NCBI GenBank assembly: GCA_905182995.1
Contig: CAJJDP010000124.1
Span: forward strand, 151,072-215,071
Reading direction: 5' to 3'
DNA length: 64,000 bases
Source of the DNA: Paramecium octaurelia
Lineage: Eukaryota; Ciliophora; Oligohymenophorea; Peniculida; Parameciidae
The position numbers and the translations under genes are program-made. Under the pieces are notes generated by a model, which saw only the letters and a program-made list of their open reading frames with translations, did no database searches and was not told where the DNA came from. Positions within the stretch are counted from its first letter, which is position 1. Each line of letters opens with the position of its first letter. Positions 1-11,516 of this stretch are shown piece by piece.

Positions 1-882
1 TTTATTTTATTAATATTTATTGGTCAATTTAATTTAATATAGAAGTTCAGATTTTAAAATGAGTAATAAATCCTAATCAATGTTTCCATTGGTTTTCCAG
101 ATTTCTAATATTCTATCCAATTCTCGATGTGGAACTGCAGAATCGAGTTATTTTACTCTCTGAATGATTTATTCAATTATTTCAGATTCAGATCCATAAC
201 TTTAATACATGGTTATTAGGTTATTAAGATCTAATTCATCTAGGTGATTATCCAATACAATTTAGAGTTTTTTTCTAACTATTTCATAAACATCATAAAA
301 GGATATTGGTTAAATTCGACTGAATTTGAAAAATATACTAAGTAGAGTAGTCAAAGCTTCTAAGTAATTGTTTATTTGAGTTTGATCGAATTTCAATTGA
401 TTGAGAATAGTAAATAATTGATTTTCTGTAAAAACAAGAGGGAGTTCATATTCACTATAATGGTATTACTCAACGCTTGATTCTTGCATTCTAAACTTTC
501 TACTCATGAACAAGAATATTTATTTGAGTGTAATAGTCATTTCTGTGAGTGGAATAGCTTCTAGGTTATTGCACATTTATACTACCAGTGTTTACCAGGC
601 TGACAAATCTAACATGTTAAAATGATTCATTATTTGAGACACATCCTAAAGATAATAGGGTTGGATCAATTATTATAATTCTTCATTCAACTTTTCATAT
701 TCCTCGTCTCCCTTCTTCTCATATGCTTCGTAATATTATTGGGCAATATCATTAAATTAAGGTGATTTAAATTAGAATTAAACATCTTTGAGTTAGCAGT
801 CAACCAGGCCATATTTAAAGTTTGATTTGTCTCCAGATTTCAGGAATGTAGAGAAACATTCTTTGAGGATATTTAATCTCAT
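1..882 (-). CDS. Uncharacterized helical protein, C-terminus cut by window edge
   Basis: An open frame with ciliate code runs without TGA from ATG at 882 to the left edge, at least 294 codons, beginning MRLNILKECF. It is rich in Leu, Glu, Asn and Gln, and many Gln are written TAA or TAG. It looks mostly alpha-helical, with no signal peptide, membrane segment or motif I recognise. An in-frame TGA and no usable small intron separate it from the coding stretch at 942-1204, so I start it at 882. It could still be the 3' part of one longer gene if that TGA is an error. Real coding is likely; function is unknown. Confidence 0.65.
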
Positions 883-941
883 TTAATTGTGTTATTTAAT
901 TGATTAATCTATTTTAATAAGTTAATACTATAAGAAAAACA

Positions 942-1204
942 TCATTTGAATTCATTAATAAATATTTATTCTGCCATTTCATCGCTACTCGAATACAATG
1001 CAGCTGCTCGTTCCCAAATGATCTCTTCAAGTATTTTTTCTGTTATCTAAGAAGTATAAACAAAGTAATTACTAAATCAAATTACTCAAGATTCTTAGGA
1101 TAATACTACTTATCTTGATTAACAAATTAAATCCTCTTCTTTCTGTCCTCCATTATTTTAATTATGAATCCACTCGACAATTCTATTGAACGAAAACGGT
1201 CCAT
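942..1204 (-). CDS. Small uncharacterized protein (or 5' exons of the next gene)
   Basis: ATG at 1204 opens a short frame, spliced over a 26-nt intron (GTAATTACTT...CTTCTTAG) and ending at TGA 944-942, about 78 residues. The second exon reads like a real amphipathic helix (ITEKILEEIIWERAAAL). No domain recognised. A second in-frame ATG lies at 1153. The stop is 60 bases upstream of the ATG of the next minus-strand gene, so this is either a separate small gene or the start of that gene interrupted by a TGA. Confidence 0.45.
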
Positions 1205-1259
1205 GGGATTTATGTAAAATTATTGGTCTCTACCCAATTATTCAACAGGTACATATTGA

Positions 1260-2703
1260 TCAAGTCTTGCTATACATATATCTATTATTACTATCTCTCA
1301 TAAATTGTTATCGTGTTTATTAGAAATTCTATTCAACCTTGTCTTAATCTAAAGCGATATCCTTCACAGCTTCTATGTAATCACACAATGCCATCTATTC
1401 GTATCTCTACCTTTCTTCCTCCTTCTTCTTCATTTCCAAAGTATCGAGTATGTCTACCATTTCAAATAGTAAATCATCAATCAGCAATTCAGTCAATCTT
1501 TCGGAATGAACCTAAATCATTTTAGAGACTCCTCTTGCTAATAGATGTCCAGTGAATGGATAGTCAATTTATACACTATCAATCTTCTTAACCAATGGAT
1601 CTACTTTTCCCTTAATCTTATCCAATTTTTCGTTGATTTCCTTATAATGTTTATTCGGATTCTGAGCTTCAGATCTCAGCAATTATTAATGTTTATCTAT
1701 TAAGGCATCTAATTCATGTTGTCTTTGCAATTCTCTTTTTTGGATTTCAATCAATTCATTTTTCAATTTGTTATCATCAATCCTCACTTATTATGGCTGT
1801 TACTAAGGTTATTTTTAAGGTATCAAATCCAAATCATTTTAATCATACTCTCCTGGTAATAATGGTTTTTTGGCTTCGTAATGGATTAAATGGATTCCAT
1901 CCTTCCAATTAGGATAATTGTTTTATTGTGGTTCAACATAGATATCATCAACATTTTTTTCTAATTGTTTTTTTTTATCTTGTTTCTTTTATTCTTTTGT
2001 TTTGTATGGGGATTCCTTATTTTCCATACCCTTCTTCTTGGCATTCATAATGTCTTAGGCCATATCAGGATGTTATTGTGTCTTCAATTGCTTTAACTTT
2101 TCTTCAAATTGTTTGTTCTACTCTGCCTTCAATTTCTTCTCTTAGTCTATCATCCATTGCAATTGTTCCAATTCTCTCTTCTATTTCTTCATCTCAGATA
2201 CATCCTTCTTATATTGCTCTAATTAAGATAACATTCATTACAATCATTGATCACTTGTTCGATGTCTTTAATCGTGGCGTACGATTTAACAGCTGCAGGA
2301 GGTGGGTTTTCTAATTGTCTTTTTTTATTCTCTTTTTCTCTCTCAATTTTTTCCTTTTACAATTTGGTTTCAATTTTGAATATTTCATTCTTCTTCAAAT
2401 TATCAAATGGTTTTGGCTTGGCTTCGACCTTATCATTCCAGGAGGGTTTGAACTTCTCCTGTTTCTATGCACTTGAGGGACGGACTTTTTGGACAGAATC
2501 TATTTTCTATTGCGAAACTTTTTTTGAAGCCTCTTTGAATTTGACATTGGAATGTTGTTTATTTTATTTTGTGGGTACCTATAATAGAATTAAATGAATA
2601 TAGAAACATTTTCAAACTTAATTGCTTTGGAAGGTTGGAGCTGGGATGTGGGTTAAGGGGAACCAAATGCTAACGAGTCTTAATTATAAAATTAGTTATC
2701 CAT
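1260..2703 (-). CDS. Coiled-coil protein, Lys/Glu/Gln-rich
   Basis: About 463 residues, starting MDNQFYNQDSLAFGSPQP at 2703 and ending at TGA 1262-1260. Introns of 29 nt (2579-2607) and 23 nt (GTAATGAATG...AATTAG) are needed to keep the frame. The N-terminal part is Pro/Gln-rich; the middle is a long charged coiled coil (for example KKQKRELEQLQWMIDQEKK); the C-terminal part holds a hydrophobic segment (FTGHLLARGVSKMIQV) followed by another coil. No catalytic motif, signal peptide or membrane span is visible. The start lies 32 nt below the stop of the kinase gene on the same strand. Cytoskeletal or ciliary use would fit but is only inference. Confidence 0.75.
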
Positions 2704-2735
2704 ATTTTAAATATTATTATATATACAAAAAGAAA

Positions 2736-4210
2736 TCATTACTATCTAAAAACAAAGCTAGATTATCTTGTTTAATAAGGAGAGATGGAAGGTAATTGCA
2801 AATGAATTCTCTTCTAACTATTGACTTTTGGCAATTGTATGTCCAGAGAAGTTTTGTATCTGGAAGTGCAATCTAGAATTATTATTATATGACGTAGTTA
2901 CTGTAGCATCGATTCGAATTGAGCATTTTATTTTTAGTACTCGACACCAGATCTTAGGAGGAAGTCATCTTGGTTAATTAAATAGTCTTCAAACTCTGCG
3001 GTTTGTAGTAGGTTTTCTGATGATGACGAATATTGATGTGCGTATCAGTGTAGACTCTTTAAGTTTTGGGAGCATCATCATTAAGGAAGATCTCATTGAT
3101 TTCATCAGAATTCTATGATTTCAGATAGTACATTTCTTCATGACATTGCTATTTGAAGACCTTGACCATCTACAATGCCTTCACTATCTAAATATTTTTA
3201 AAATTAATTTAAGTACAAGCTGAAACTTTTAAATAAAATTGTATCTTTAAATGATTTCTTTATTGGTGATCGGATGAGACTTTCGGTCCTCTCCCAATAA
3301 CCAGGGGTGTTCCAAACATTATTCTGCTGTCATTCTATCGATCGGACTGCGAGTAAGGGTGTTCTTGATGAAATCCTGGGCCATTCTTAGATATTATGAA
3401 TAAGATATACTCCGATAGATGAGGGGGATAGGTGATATGAAATTCTCGAGAAAGAGTATGGTAATATTCTTTTTTGGTTTGCCCTTCAGTCCAGATAGGG
3501 TGCTTGTTGTTGCACAGCATCTGGTAAAATATTACTCCAAGAGAGAAGATATCAAGCGCCTTATTTAAATAGTATAAAATACTTGCGTTTATTCACAACC
3601 ATTTATGAGTTCAGGTGCAATATAATATGGAGTTCCAACTTGCTAGCCGATGATGCCTCTGCACACAATCTAGTATCCTAGGCCTAGATCTATCAATTTC
3701 ACATGATTGCCATTAGAAATAAAGATGTTTTCTAATTTTAGTTTGACAAAATACCAGGCTTGAGATCTCTATGTATGATTCCTTTGCGATGTATGAAGGC
3801 CAAAGCATTTAAGACTTAGAGCATAATGTTTCTAATTTGGAATTCGTCAAGTGTTTGTTCCTTCAAGACAACATCTAGCGTAGTTCCAATTAGTCTTTCC
3901 ATGATGAGGTAGATAAAATTATAAGCAACCAGAACCTTAAGGAGTATAAGGAGAAATTCTAACCTTGTACAATTTGACAATATTTGGATGAGAACTCTCT
4001 TACAAAAGCGATGACTCATTCTCCTGTTCAAAATAGGGCGTAATCTAGTGTTTTAAAAGGCAATACTTTGATAGCCACCACTTTATCTAACTATTAACTG
4101 TAGGCTGCAACCACAATTCCAAAACTGCCTCTTCCCAAGACTTCAATGTACCTAAAGTAATCGCTCAGTAAGATATCGTTTAAATTATCAATTAATTATT
4201 AAGGGTCCAT
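2736..4210 (-). CDS. NEK-like serine/threonine protein kinase
   Basis: About 431 residues after removal of seven introns of 22-29 nt. Kinase landmarks appear in order: glycine loop GRGSFGIVV, catalytic Lys in VAIK (split by a 22-nt intron), HRDLKPEN with the PEN split by a 23-nt intron, DLG in place of DFG, and GTPYYIAPE in the activation segment. DLG with this activation loop is typical of NEK-like kinases, a family greatly expanded in ciliates and linked to cilia and cell cycle. The roughly 150-residue tail after the catalytic domain is basic and has no recognised domain. The kinase should be active because Lys, the HRD Asp and the DLG Asp are present. Confidence 0.88.
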
Positions 4211-4237
4211 TATTTTATATATATTATTATTTATTCA

Positions 4238-5482
4238 TCACTTTGAATTGGTCAATGAACATATGTAGACCACTCCTTCTCCTCCACCGAAAGCAAATTT
4301 GTTACTCTTATTTCCGTAATCCACACAGTAAACTCCTATGCGAATATTTGAGATTATTGATACCTTCTTATAAGTCCTGGATGTAACCGCATGTTTAATA
4401 TTGATTATTAATATCGAACAACTTTAATTCTTATCGACCACTGCTACCAGCCAAGATGGTGTCTCCATTTATTTTACTGAATTGACAAGAATAGACATAG
4501 AAATCACTGTTGGTATTATTTTTATCCCATGGTATCTCTTAGATTAGTTGCCTGGTACCAAAATCCCACAATTGCATTTAGTTGTTTGTTCTATAAGAGC
4601 CCGTCAAGATTTAACCATTTCTAGATATAGAATGTAAATGTGGATACCTAAAATCTAAACTATCCCCAGAAAGATTAGGACCATAGATAGTTCCGATAGA
4701 TTTGTGATCTCTAAGATCCCAGATCAAGAGATTACCATCCCATCCACCAGAGAGTAGAATGTTGGGTGTTTCTTCCAAATACTTGAGAGCAAAGATTCTG
4801 TTCTGATGTCCTGGTTGATTGCTTGTGTAAATAATGAAATCTTACTAATCAGCCTTGTCAAAAGTGTGGATCACTTCTTTCTTTTCATCGTCGTAAACAC
4901 GTATCTATTATAATCACTCTCAAATACTCACTTTAAAATCTTTGCCGGCAGTAGCAAATTGATCTCCGTCTGATCTTATATCTAAGGCCAATAATTGATT
5001 GCCCTATTCGACTGTTCTGAATAATTGCTTTCCCGTTTGAGCCTGCCACATCATTAGGGAGCCATCAGAATTCGCTGATAAAAACACGCTTTTGGCTTTA
5101 TTGGCTACATCTCTCCTCCATCTAATTGCAGTTGTTGGACTGGCTCCTTCTGAAGATCCCTGCAAATTGAATGCCAATTTCCCTTAAATATTTCTGCTTT
5201 CTTTATACCAGACACTATGTTAAAAACCTTGACTGTTCCATCCGAACATCCAGCTGCTATGAGTTGATCCTCGAAATCGAATCTCAAACAAAAGATTTCA
5301 AATTCAGGGTTTCCAAAGAATGTTTTTAATGATATTTTTTTTGTCTTACTCTGTACTTCCCCAAATCTTATAGTCTATACAAATACTTACTTCAGCTATC
5401 CATAACTATATTGAGTTTATTTTTTATTTGTTTTCTTTTTATCCCTTGATGTTGAACGATCTTTTCTTTATTTGGGGTCCAT
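4238..5482 (-). CDS. WD40-repeat protein
   Basis: About 370 residues, starting MDPKQRKDRSTSRDKKK at 5482 and stopping at TGA 4240-4238; five introns of 24-28 nt restore the frame. Successive blades are visible, such as AAGCSDGTVKVFN, SANSDGSLMMWQ, SGGWDGNLLIWD and TGSYRTNNQMQLWD, giving six or seven repeats that would form one beta-propeller scaffold. No extra domain. The ATG is only 16 bases from the ATG of the divergent DHHC gene, so the two must share a promoter. I do not assign a specific complex. Confidence 0.85.
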
Positions 5483-5498
5483 TTTAATTATTAATTTT

Positions 5499-6494
5499 AT
5501 GAAATTTTAAAACCCAAAAGGCATCTTGTCTGTGATCTTTGTCTATGGCATCATCTTGAGTGAGTATTATGTATTTGTATTTCATTATTTACCTTATAGA
5601 TACAGCAATGTATTATATTTATCATTAATATAGAATAGTGGATCCACAATCATCATTGGGATTGAATTTACACTCATCTACTTCATGATTCATTGGGCCT
5701 ACATCCAAGCACAAATCCAATCCCCAGGACATCCCTCTCCTGATTTGGTATTCGCATCCCCCCCTAATCTTAGGCCAAAAATTACCAAGAACATACTCTC
5801 GAAGAAATCAAGAGCAGAACCAAAAAACACTCAGAAATCATCCAAAAAAAACGAAAACAAAAACTAATGAAGAAATACGAATTGGCCATCGATGAAGAAG
5901 ATGAATTATTGTACTCCCCATATCATATCATTTATCTAGTGACATCATTTAAGCCATGCAACTTGATTCCTATTGTTTCAAATGCAAAAATGTCAAATAA
6001 CCCAGAACCCATCATTGCAAAGAATGTAATAAATGCATTCTCAGAATGGTATTACACAACAACTTAAATAGGATCATCATTGTCCCTGGGTCAACAATTG
6101 CATAGGATAGAAGAATCACAGATTCTTTTGCCAATTCATTATCTATGCATTACTGTGCATGTCCCAATGTGTCATCTTCATCACAATCGAACTCCTTGGT
6201 GACACCCAACTCAAAGGAGATTCAAAATTCCTTTGTCAAATGTGTGTACTAACTTCCTTCCTCCTTTGCCTCTCCATGGGAACACTTCTAGCATTTCATC
6301 TGTATCATATTGCCAAAAATGTAACAACCGTTGAATTCCACATCGAAGAAATGAAAACAGACAATCCATTTTCAAAGTCAAAGGTAATTGACAATTTTAA
6401 AGAACTCTTTGGCTCTGAATATATCTATTGGATTCTGCCCTTAACCCAGAGTGAAAGTAAAGTTAGAATTAAACATGACTCATTCGAATTATGA
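5499..6494 (+). CDS. DHHC-type protein S-palmitoyltransferase
   Basis: About 293 residues, four introns (36, 26, 29 and 23 nt). It begins with two predicted membrane segments, then a cysteine-rich domain YCFKCKNVKQPRTHHC...CNKC, then the catalytic DHHCPWVNNCIG, whose first codon follows directly on a 23-nt intron. Two more hydrophobic segments follow, then the TTxE motif (NVTTVEFHIE). This is the full architecture of the zf-DHHC family, which transfers palmitate to cysteines on the cytosolic face of membranes. All zinc and catalytic residues seen are intact. It shares a 16-base spacer with the divergent WD40 gene. Confidence 0.93.
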
Positions 6495-7226
6495 TTAGTT
6501 ATCAAAATTACAACAATTTTATTAATTCTCATAATCCCATTCCTGTTTTAAAACTAGTTATTGTATACTGAAATCATGATCAGGTTCAAGTATTCATAGC
6601 CTGTATTTCCTATCATTCATTAATATATCCTATATATACACAGTGAGTTACAATGATTTCTCCTTTTTCATAATTATCTTTTCTTATCATCTAAAATATT
6701 TTGAAAATTAATACCTGAGTGATAAATTTCATTACAATTCACTCTGCCATCAAATTGGATATAAGTAATCTATTTGATTTCAAATTGTATATTTTAAAGG
6801 ATATTATTAATTGAAAAACATTAACTCATTGATGAGGTATTCATATTATTTTGATTTAATGAATTGACTATCAGTAGGTAGAATTATGATCAAATTATTT
6901 AATTCTTTCTACTTTGAAATATTAAGGATATATCTATTTTGATGAGAATTCAAATTTGTAAGAACTACTCTGAATAACCGATTGAATTATTTGATTTAAA
7001 ATAGATTCTCATTTCATTCTCTTTAAATTAAATGACTTATATGTAAAACCAATTATTAGGTATTTGAACAAATAACTGTTCTTTGAATATTGGTATAAAA
7101 TGAATATACATGATATGATACAAAAATAAGAGAATTATCATTATTTAATAAATGAATTGTGCACCATTTGTTTTGGTTATTAGTAATGAGTAGTAAAAGC
7201 TATATATTCATATATTTAATAAATTA
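6495..7226. other. Gene-poor AT-rich stretch
   Basis: I read both strands here and found no open frame with coding character, no tRNA-like structure and no repeat. It separates the DHHC gene from the CFAP144 gene and is long for this compact chromosome. It may hold a decayed gene beyond recognition. Confidence 0.5.
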
Positions 7227-7791
7227 ATGGCATAAAAGAGATAACTGAAACAACCAGACCCTGGTCAAGTGGTGAATAAGGACATTGTGTTTAGTGAAAA
7301 CATAAGAAACGAGATGAAATTCTTTGATAAGAATAGAACTGAACATTTTTAATTGAATCCCAATAGAGGTATTTATTAATTGTTATCCATTTCAGTTGTC
7401 ATTTTGGCTGAAAAACCCAATCATATAAGTATATATCATAATGAAATTGCAAGAACCTCAATCACATTAGTCATCTAGAAAGGAAAAGGATAATGACATC
7501 TTTGGAAATCCATATACAGATGATCCTGTTGAAGAAGCATTTTCAAATCAGAAATTAGAAAAGACTTTAGAGTTGAGAAATCAAATTCCAAGATAAAAAT
7601 ACAATTTCCCAATGACACAAAACCAAGAAATAGGGTGGTTTGCCAACTAATTAGTAAATTTTCATAATATATTTTAGAATGTCTATAAACCAACTAAGAA
7701 TTTTGCAAATCAACAATGTGAAATCACTAAATTTGTGGATAATTATTTTGAAATGACTCATGAAAACCCATTCAAAAAGAAAAGATCTTGA
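7227..7791 (+). CDS. CFAP144: CFAP144 (FAM183)-like axonemal protein
   Basis: About 162 residues after removing introns of 27, 25 and 24 nt. The protein carries the landmarks of the FAM183/CFAP144 family in order: an N-terminal helix with IRNEMKFFDKN, the FQLNPNR segment, AEKPNHI, then KYNFPMTQNQEIGWF and a C-terminal CEITKFVDNYF. From established knowledge, CFAP144 is a microtubule inner protein of the doublet microtubules in motile cilia. The length fits the family, slightly on the long side. The stop overlaps the palindrome TTGATCAA, which supplies a TGA on both strands. Confidence 0.85.
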
Positions 7792-8100
7792 TCAAATATA
7801 TTTATTATCACAATATCTATAATCACTTACATCTATTTATATAACCTTTATATATTAAAAATCATTTATCATATCCTTCCTCTCTGCATAAGTTATTCTA
7901 AATATCAAATCCTTCAACCCACTAAATACTCTTTCCTCCTCATGATCAATGTTGACGCCAACTGACTATTTTGCTATTATCATGCATAATTTTTTCGATT
8001 AATATAAAAAATAATTGATCTCTCCATAGTTACCCATACTTTTTTATATCCTATTGCAGTCGTTATTTTAATGAAGTTAGTCATATTAAATGAAATATGA
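7792..8100 (-). pseudogene. Possible remnant resembling a 4'-phosphopantetheinyl transferase
   Basis: A minus-strand frame ending at TGA 7794-7792 reads as plausible protein over roughly 100 codons, with in-frame TAA and TAG glutamines. One stretch, INYFLYQSKKLCMIIAKQ followed by SVGVNIDHEEER, resembles the core of Sfp-type phosphopantetheinyl transferases (family pattern FNxSH...GVDIE). Here the metal-binding Asp and Glu would be Asn and Asp, and the His is missing. I cannot place a convincing start or the upstream half. It could be a decayed gene, a divergent gene with introns I missed, or chance. Confidence 0.25.
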
Positions 8101-8741
8101 TATCCTTAGAATCTACTATATGTTAATTCTAGTGAATGATCTTCAGGCTTTATTTATATTATGAACTAGATAGTCTGCAAACTAACCAACTGCAATGACC
8201 ACTATTTCATAGTACTATTAAATCCATTGAAGTAATTTAATCATCCATAGATACATTATGAATTTAAAATTTATTATTTTAAATTTTTATTCAATCTCAA
8301 ATCAAGTTTGTTTTTAAATATAAAAAAATTAACCATTCTATTATTTTTGTTTATGTCATCATTTTCTTAGACAAATATTTGCAAATGTTATCCAATAAGA
8401 AGGTTTCTAACGTTATCAAAACCCTTATATAACTTAAGTAAATTTCCTTTCATTTAGACTCAAATAATGAAAATTCTAGTTTGAATACATTTATAATTTA
8501 AAAGAATATGAATGGTTTCAATGAATAAATCAAATTAGAGGTATGATTATTTGGAATCAATTCACATTTTTCCATAAAGGAGTTTCCATTCATTTTTTAA
8601 TATTTTTTTCGATAGTTAATACAAATGGTCTTCTATATTTAGTAAACTTGATTTCTAGAAATGGCAGCTAAAGTCTGTTCAAAAATGAACAAACACAGGA
8701 AGAGTTTATTTAATATATTTAACAATATAATTTATATTAAT
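8101..8741. other. AT-rich stretch without a supported gene
   Basis: No frame on either strand has clear coding character, although the upstream part of the possible phosphopantetheinyl transferase remnant may extend into it (fragments such as HSLELTYSRF and GYHISFN are readable on the minus strand in another frame). No RNA gene seen. Confidence 0.4.
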
Positions 8742-11482
8742 TCATGAGTTCATCAGATTATTGATTTTTTGTCTGACCAAATAGTACTCCTTATCCAATT
8801 CTGCAATTAATTTATTTGTCACTTTAAATTTCAAGGCTCTATATTTTAGAGTCTTCAAAGATGCTATTTCCTATCAATAACTTATATTTATACATCTGTA
8901 TTCTAAGTAAAAAACTCAGCTTTGGTTAGATTGTTTAAGAATTGCAATAAATTGTCAAATTTCATTGATAGGATTTTCTCCTCGTAGGTTTCAAAGATAC
9001 CCAATAATATTTGATAGTATCCACACCATCCTCTGCTCAATAACAGGTCCCAAATATCAAAGAGCACTGTGGAAAACTCATTCTTCATGAATGACCCAGT
9101 AAATAGAGTAATAAACCAAGGAGCAGAATAATGGCCTGCTTCGATTTTCTCTTCTTTGAGATGTAAATGGATTTTGGGCATGAATATGGCTAACAAACGA
9201 TCCAATTTGTAAAAGAACACTCTAATGTACTTTAGATCATATAGGAGGACATCCTTTAACAACTAGTTGATGAGTGCAGAGAAACAACGGAAAGTCAGTT
9301 CTTCATCAACCATGATCATGAATATGAATCCCATAACAAAATTCATTCCTTAAGTATATGAGACAGTGTTATTGTAATAAGCATATAATTTGAGTAAATT
9401 GTGTAAAGTAAGATGATTAATTTTGCTTTGTAATCCAACACTATTGAATGATCTCTACACATCCTAAGCAATTTATTGTTCCAAAGATGCTTCCTTAGAT
9501 CCAGCTGACTTTGAATATTTCTCTTTTAGTTTATAATAGTCAAGTTGCACTGAATCTGGTTATAGCAAACTTGTCCATAGCAACTTTCTTTTCATTGATA
9601 ATCTTTCGCTAAGGTTGTTAAAACACAAATAATGCTGTTTAACTTTAGTGTTTAAAGTGGAAAATTCCTTATTGACAAAAGTTATATTCAATTGATCCTA
9701 TAATGGCAAATATTTAAGACACTTCTTAAAGATGTAAAATAGTCTCTTTTTTTCCAAAATCATTTATTGGGTTTTTGGTGATTATGGTTGAATTTATTCC
9801 ATGTAAATTTTAATGGATTCAAATTATTCCAGTAATAATACGATGTCTTGCACTTTAATATTGCACATCTTGGCTAACACTATAATAGTTTCACTTGCAT
9901 AATCGATTTTAATATCAAGTTTGAGCATCATGGAACAGATTTTTTATAGATTTAAGAGGACCTTAAGGTAATTGAGTTTTTATTCTTGTGTCATTTGTTC
10001 CTTGATGATTCGTTTCTTCTAATAGAGGAAATTCAAGATTTCATTTTTCTTGGGTTTATTTTTTTTCTTATTGTTTTATTGTTTGTTTGAATTATTTTCA
10101 AGATTCTCCTTCTCATTTAAAAACAATAATAATTATTACCAATTATTTTTGACGTAAAATAATGAGGTTTTTTCAGTTGCCTATGATCCTACAGTTATAA
10201 ATTGATTTTTTTCTCTCATTCCAAATTGAGTAATGAAGTTTAATAAAGCATTGAATTCCATAACATTAAAAGCTTGATCTTTTTACAAGTCTATATACAA
10301 TAATAAATATGAATAAATTTACTGATAATTAAGTTTCTGGCAATCAACACTAAGAGATCATTAGCTTATTGATTAATTGTTATTGTATCTGTAGGTGCTT
10401 TATCAATAATATCAACGATATTATCCAGCAATTTAATCCTAGTGTCAGCATGTTGAAATAAGGTTTCATAATCATATTGTCCAAGAGCAGTTGAGTACGT
10501 GTTATTGCATATAGATTGTATAACATCAGTCAACTGATTGATTTGTTAGACGAGTTGCTAGGACAACTTGAATTTCTGTAGATTGGCAGGATCAAACTTA
10601 TCATGAGAATCCATATTGGCTTTCCAATCATCATAAGTAATGAAGTTGTCTTGCTTTGTCACCTTGAAGATGTTAAACTTCCTATTCTTCATAATGGTCT
10701 TCAGGATGGGCAACTTTTCCATATGATACTTGTTTTGAATCAAATGTAATTTGTCATTGGATTACTGCAACTATTGCAACAATCTCGCATTCAAGGTATT
10801 TGTGATCTTGGAAATGTGTTGTAATATCTTTTCTGAAGTGGCTTCTGTAATAGAGGTTCTACCCAATTCATTTGAATCGTATTCGTCAAATGATTTTTTA
10901 AATTTGTCGTTGAAAACATCCCATAATTAATTTACATTAGCCAATTCCTATCGATAATCAACAAATAACTCGTCTGCTTTCAACTTCAAGGTTTTCGATT
11001 TTTTCTTCTTTTCCAAATCATAAGCTGTTTTTAAATAGTCATGTTGTTTGAGAAACAGAGCTTCTCTTTGCTTTTCAACTTGCTTCAAGAATTCCTGACC
11101 CTTAGTGACTAATTCGTTGTTGATTTAGTTGTAATTTTGGGTGAATTCCTCGTAAGGTTCCAAAATGCCTTATTTCATTTCACTCGTCAATTCATCTAGA
11201 TTGTGAGCAAAATTAATGATGGCGTTGGACAATTGATTATAATAGAAGAGATTCAACTCATTTTCTTCCTAAGTTTATGCCAACTCCAAATAAAATTACT
11301 CCGAGTATTCAGTTAATTACATTGAGAGAGTACAAAATGATTAATGGATGTTTCGTATGAACCCCTTGTAGATACCGACCTTATTGATAATTGCATTCTT
11401 ATACCAATTTATTACTGTTGCTCACTTTACTATTCAAGTCATGCAAATAAGAATAGCTTTCCTAAATGATTTTCTCCTGCAT
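8742..11482 (-). CDS. F-BAR-like plus TBC (Rab GTPase-activating) fusion protein
   Basis: About 886 residues; three introns (25, 32 and 23 nt). The N-terminal 300 residues form a long acidic/basic coiled coil with the look of an F-BAR domain (NFAHNLDELTSEMKQGILEP, then KGQEFLKQVEKQREALF). Around residue 560 a segment resembles an F-box (KYLPLQDQLNITFVNKEF). From about residue 600 comes a TBC domain: QDVQRSF, YTQGMNFVMGF, then SAPWFITLFT...VLFDIWDLLLSRGW. The usual R of the catalytic IxxDxxR motif reads QDVQRSF, so the arginine finger region is altered. It would link a curved membrane to Rab inactivation. It starts 34 nt below the ATE1 stop. Confidence 0.8.
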
Positions 11483-11516
11483 TTATTATATATAAATATA
11501 AATATTTATTGCAATA

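Noticed and set aside
5499..7791. DHHC and CFAP144 genes as a functional operon
   Set aside because: More than 700 bases separate them, and ciliate genes are generally transcribed singly; no evidence for joint function.
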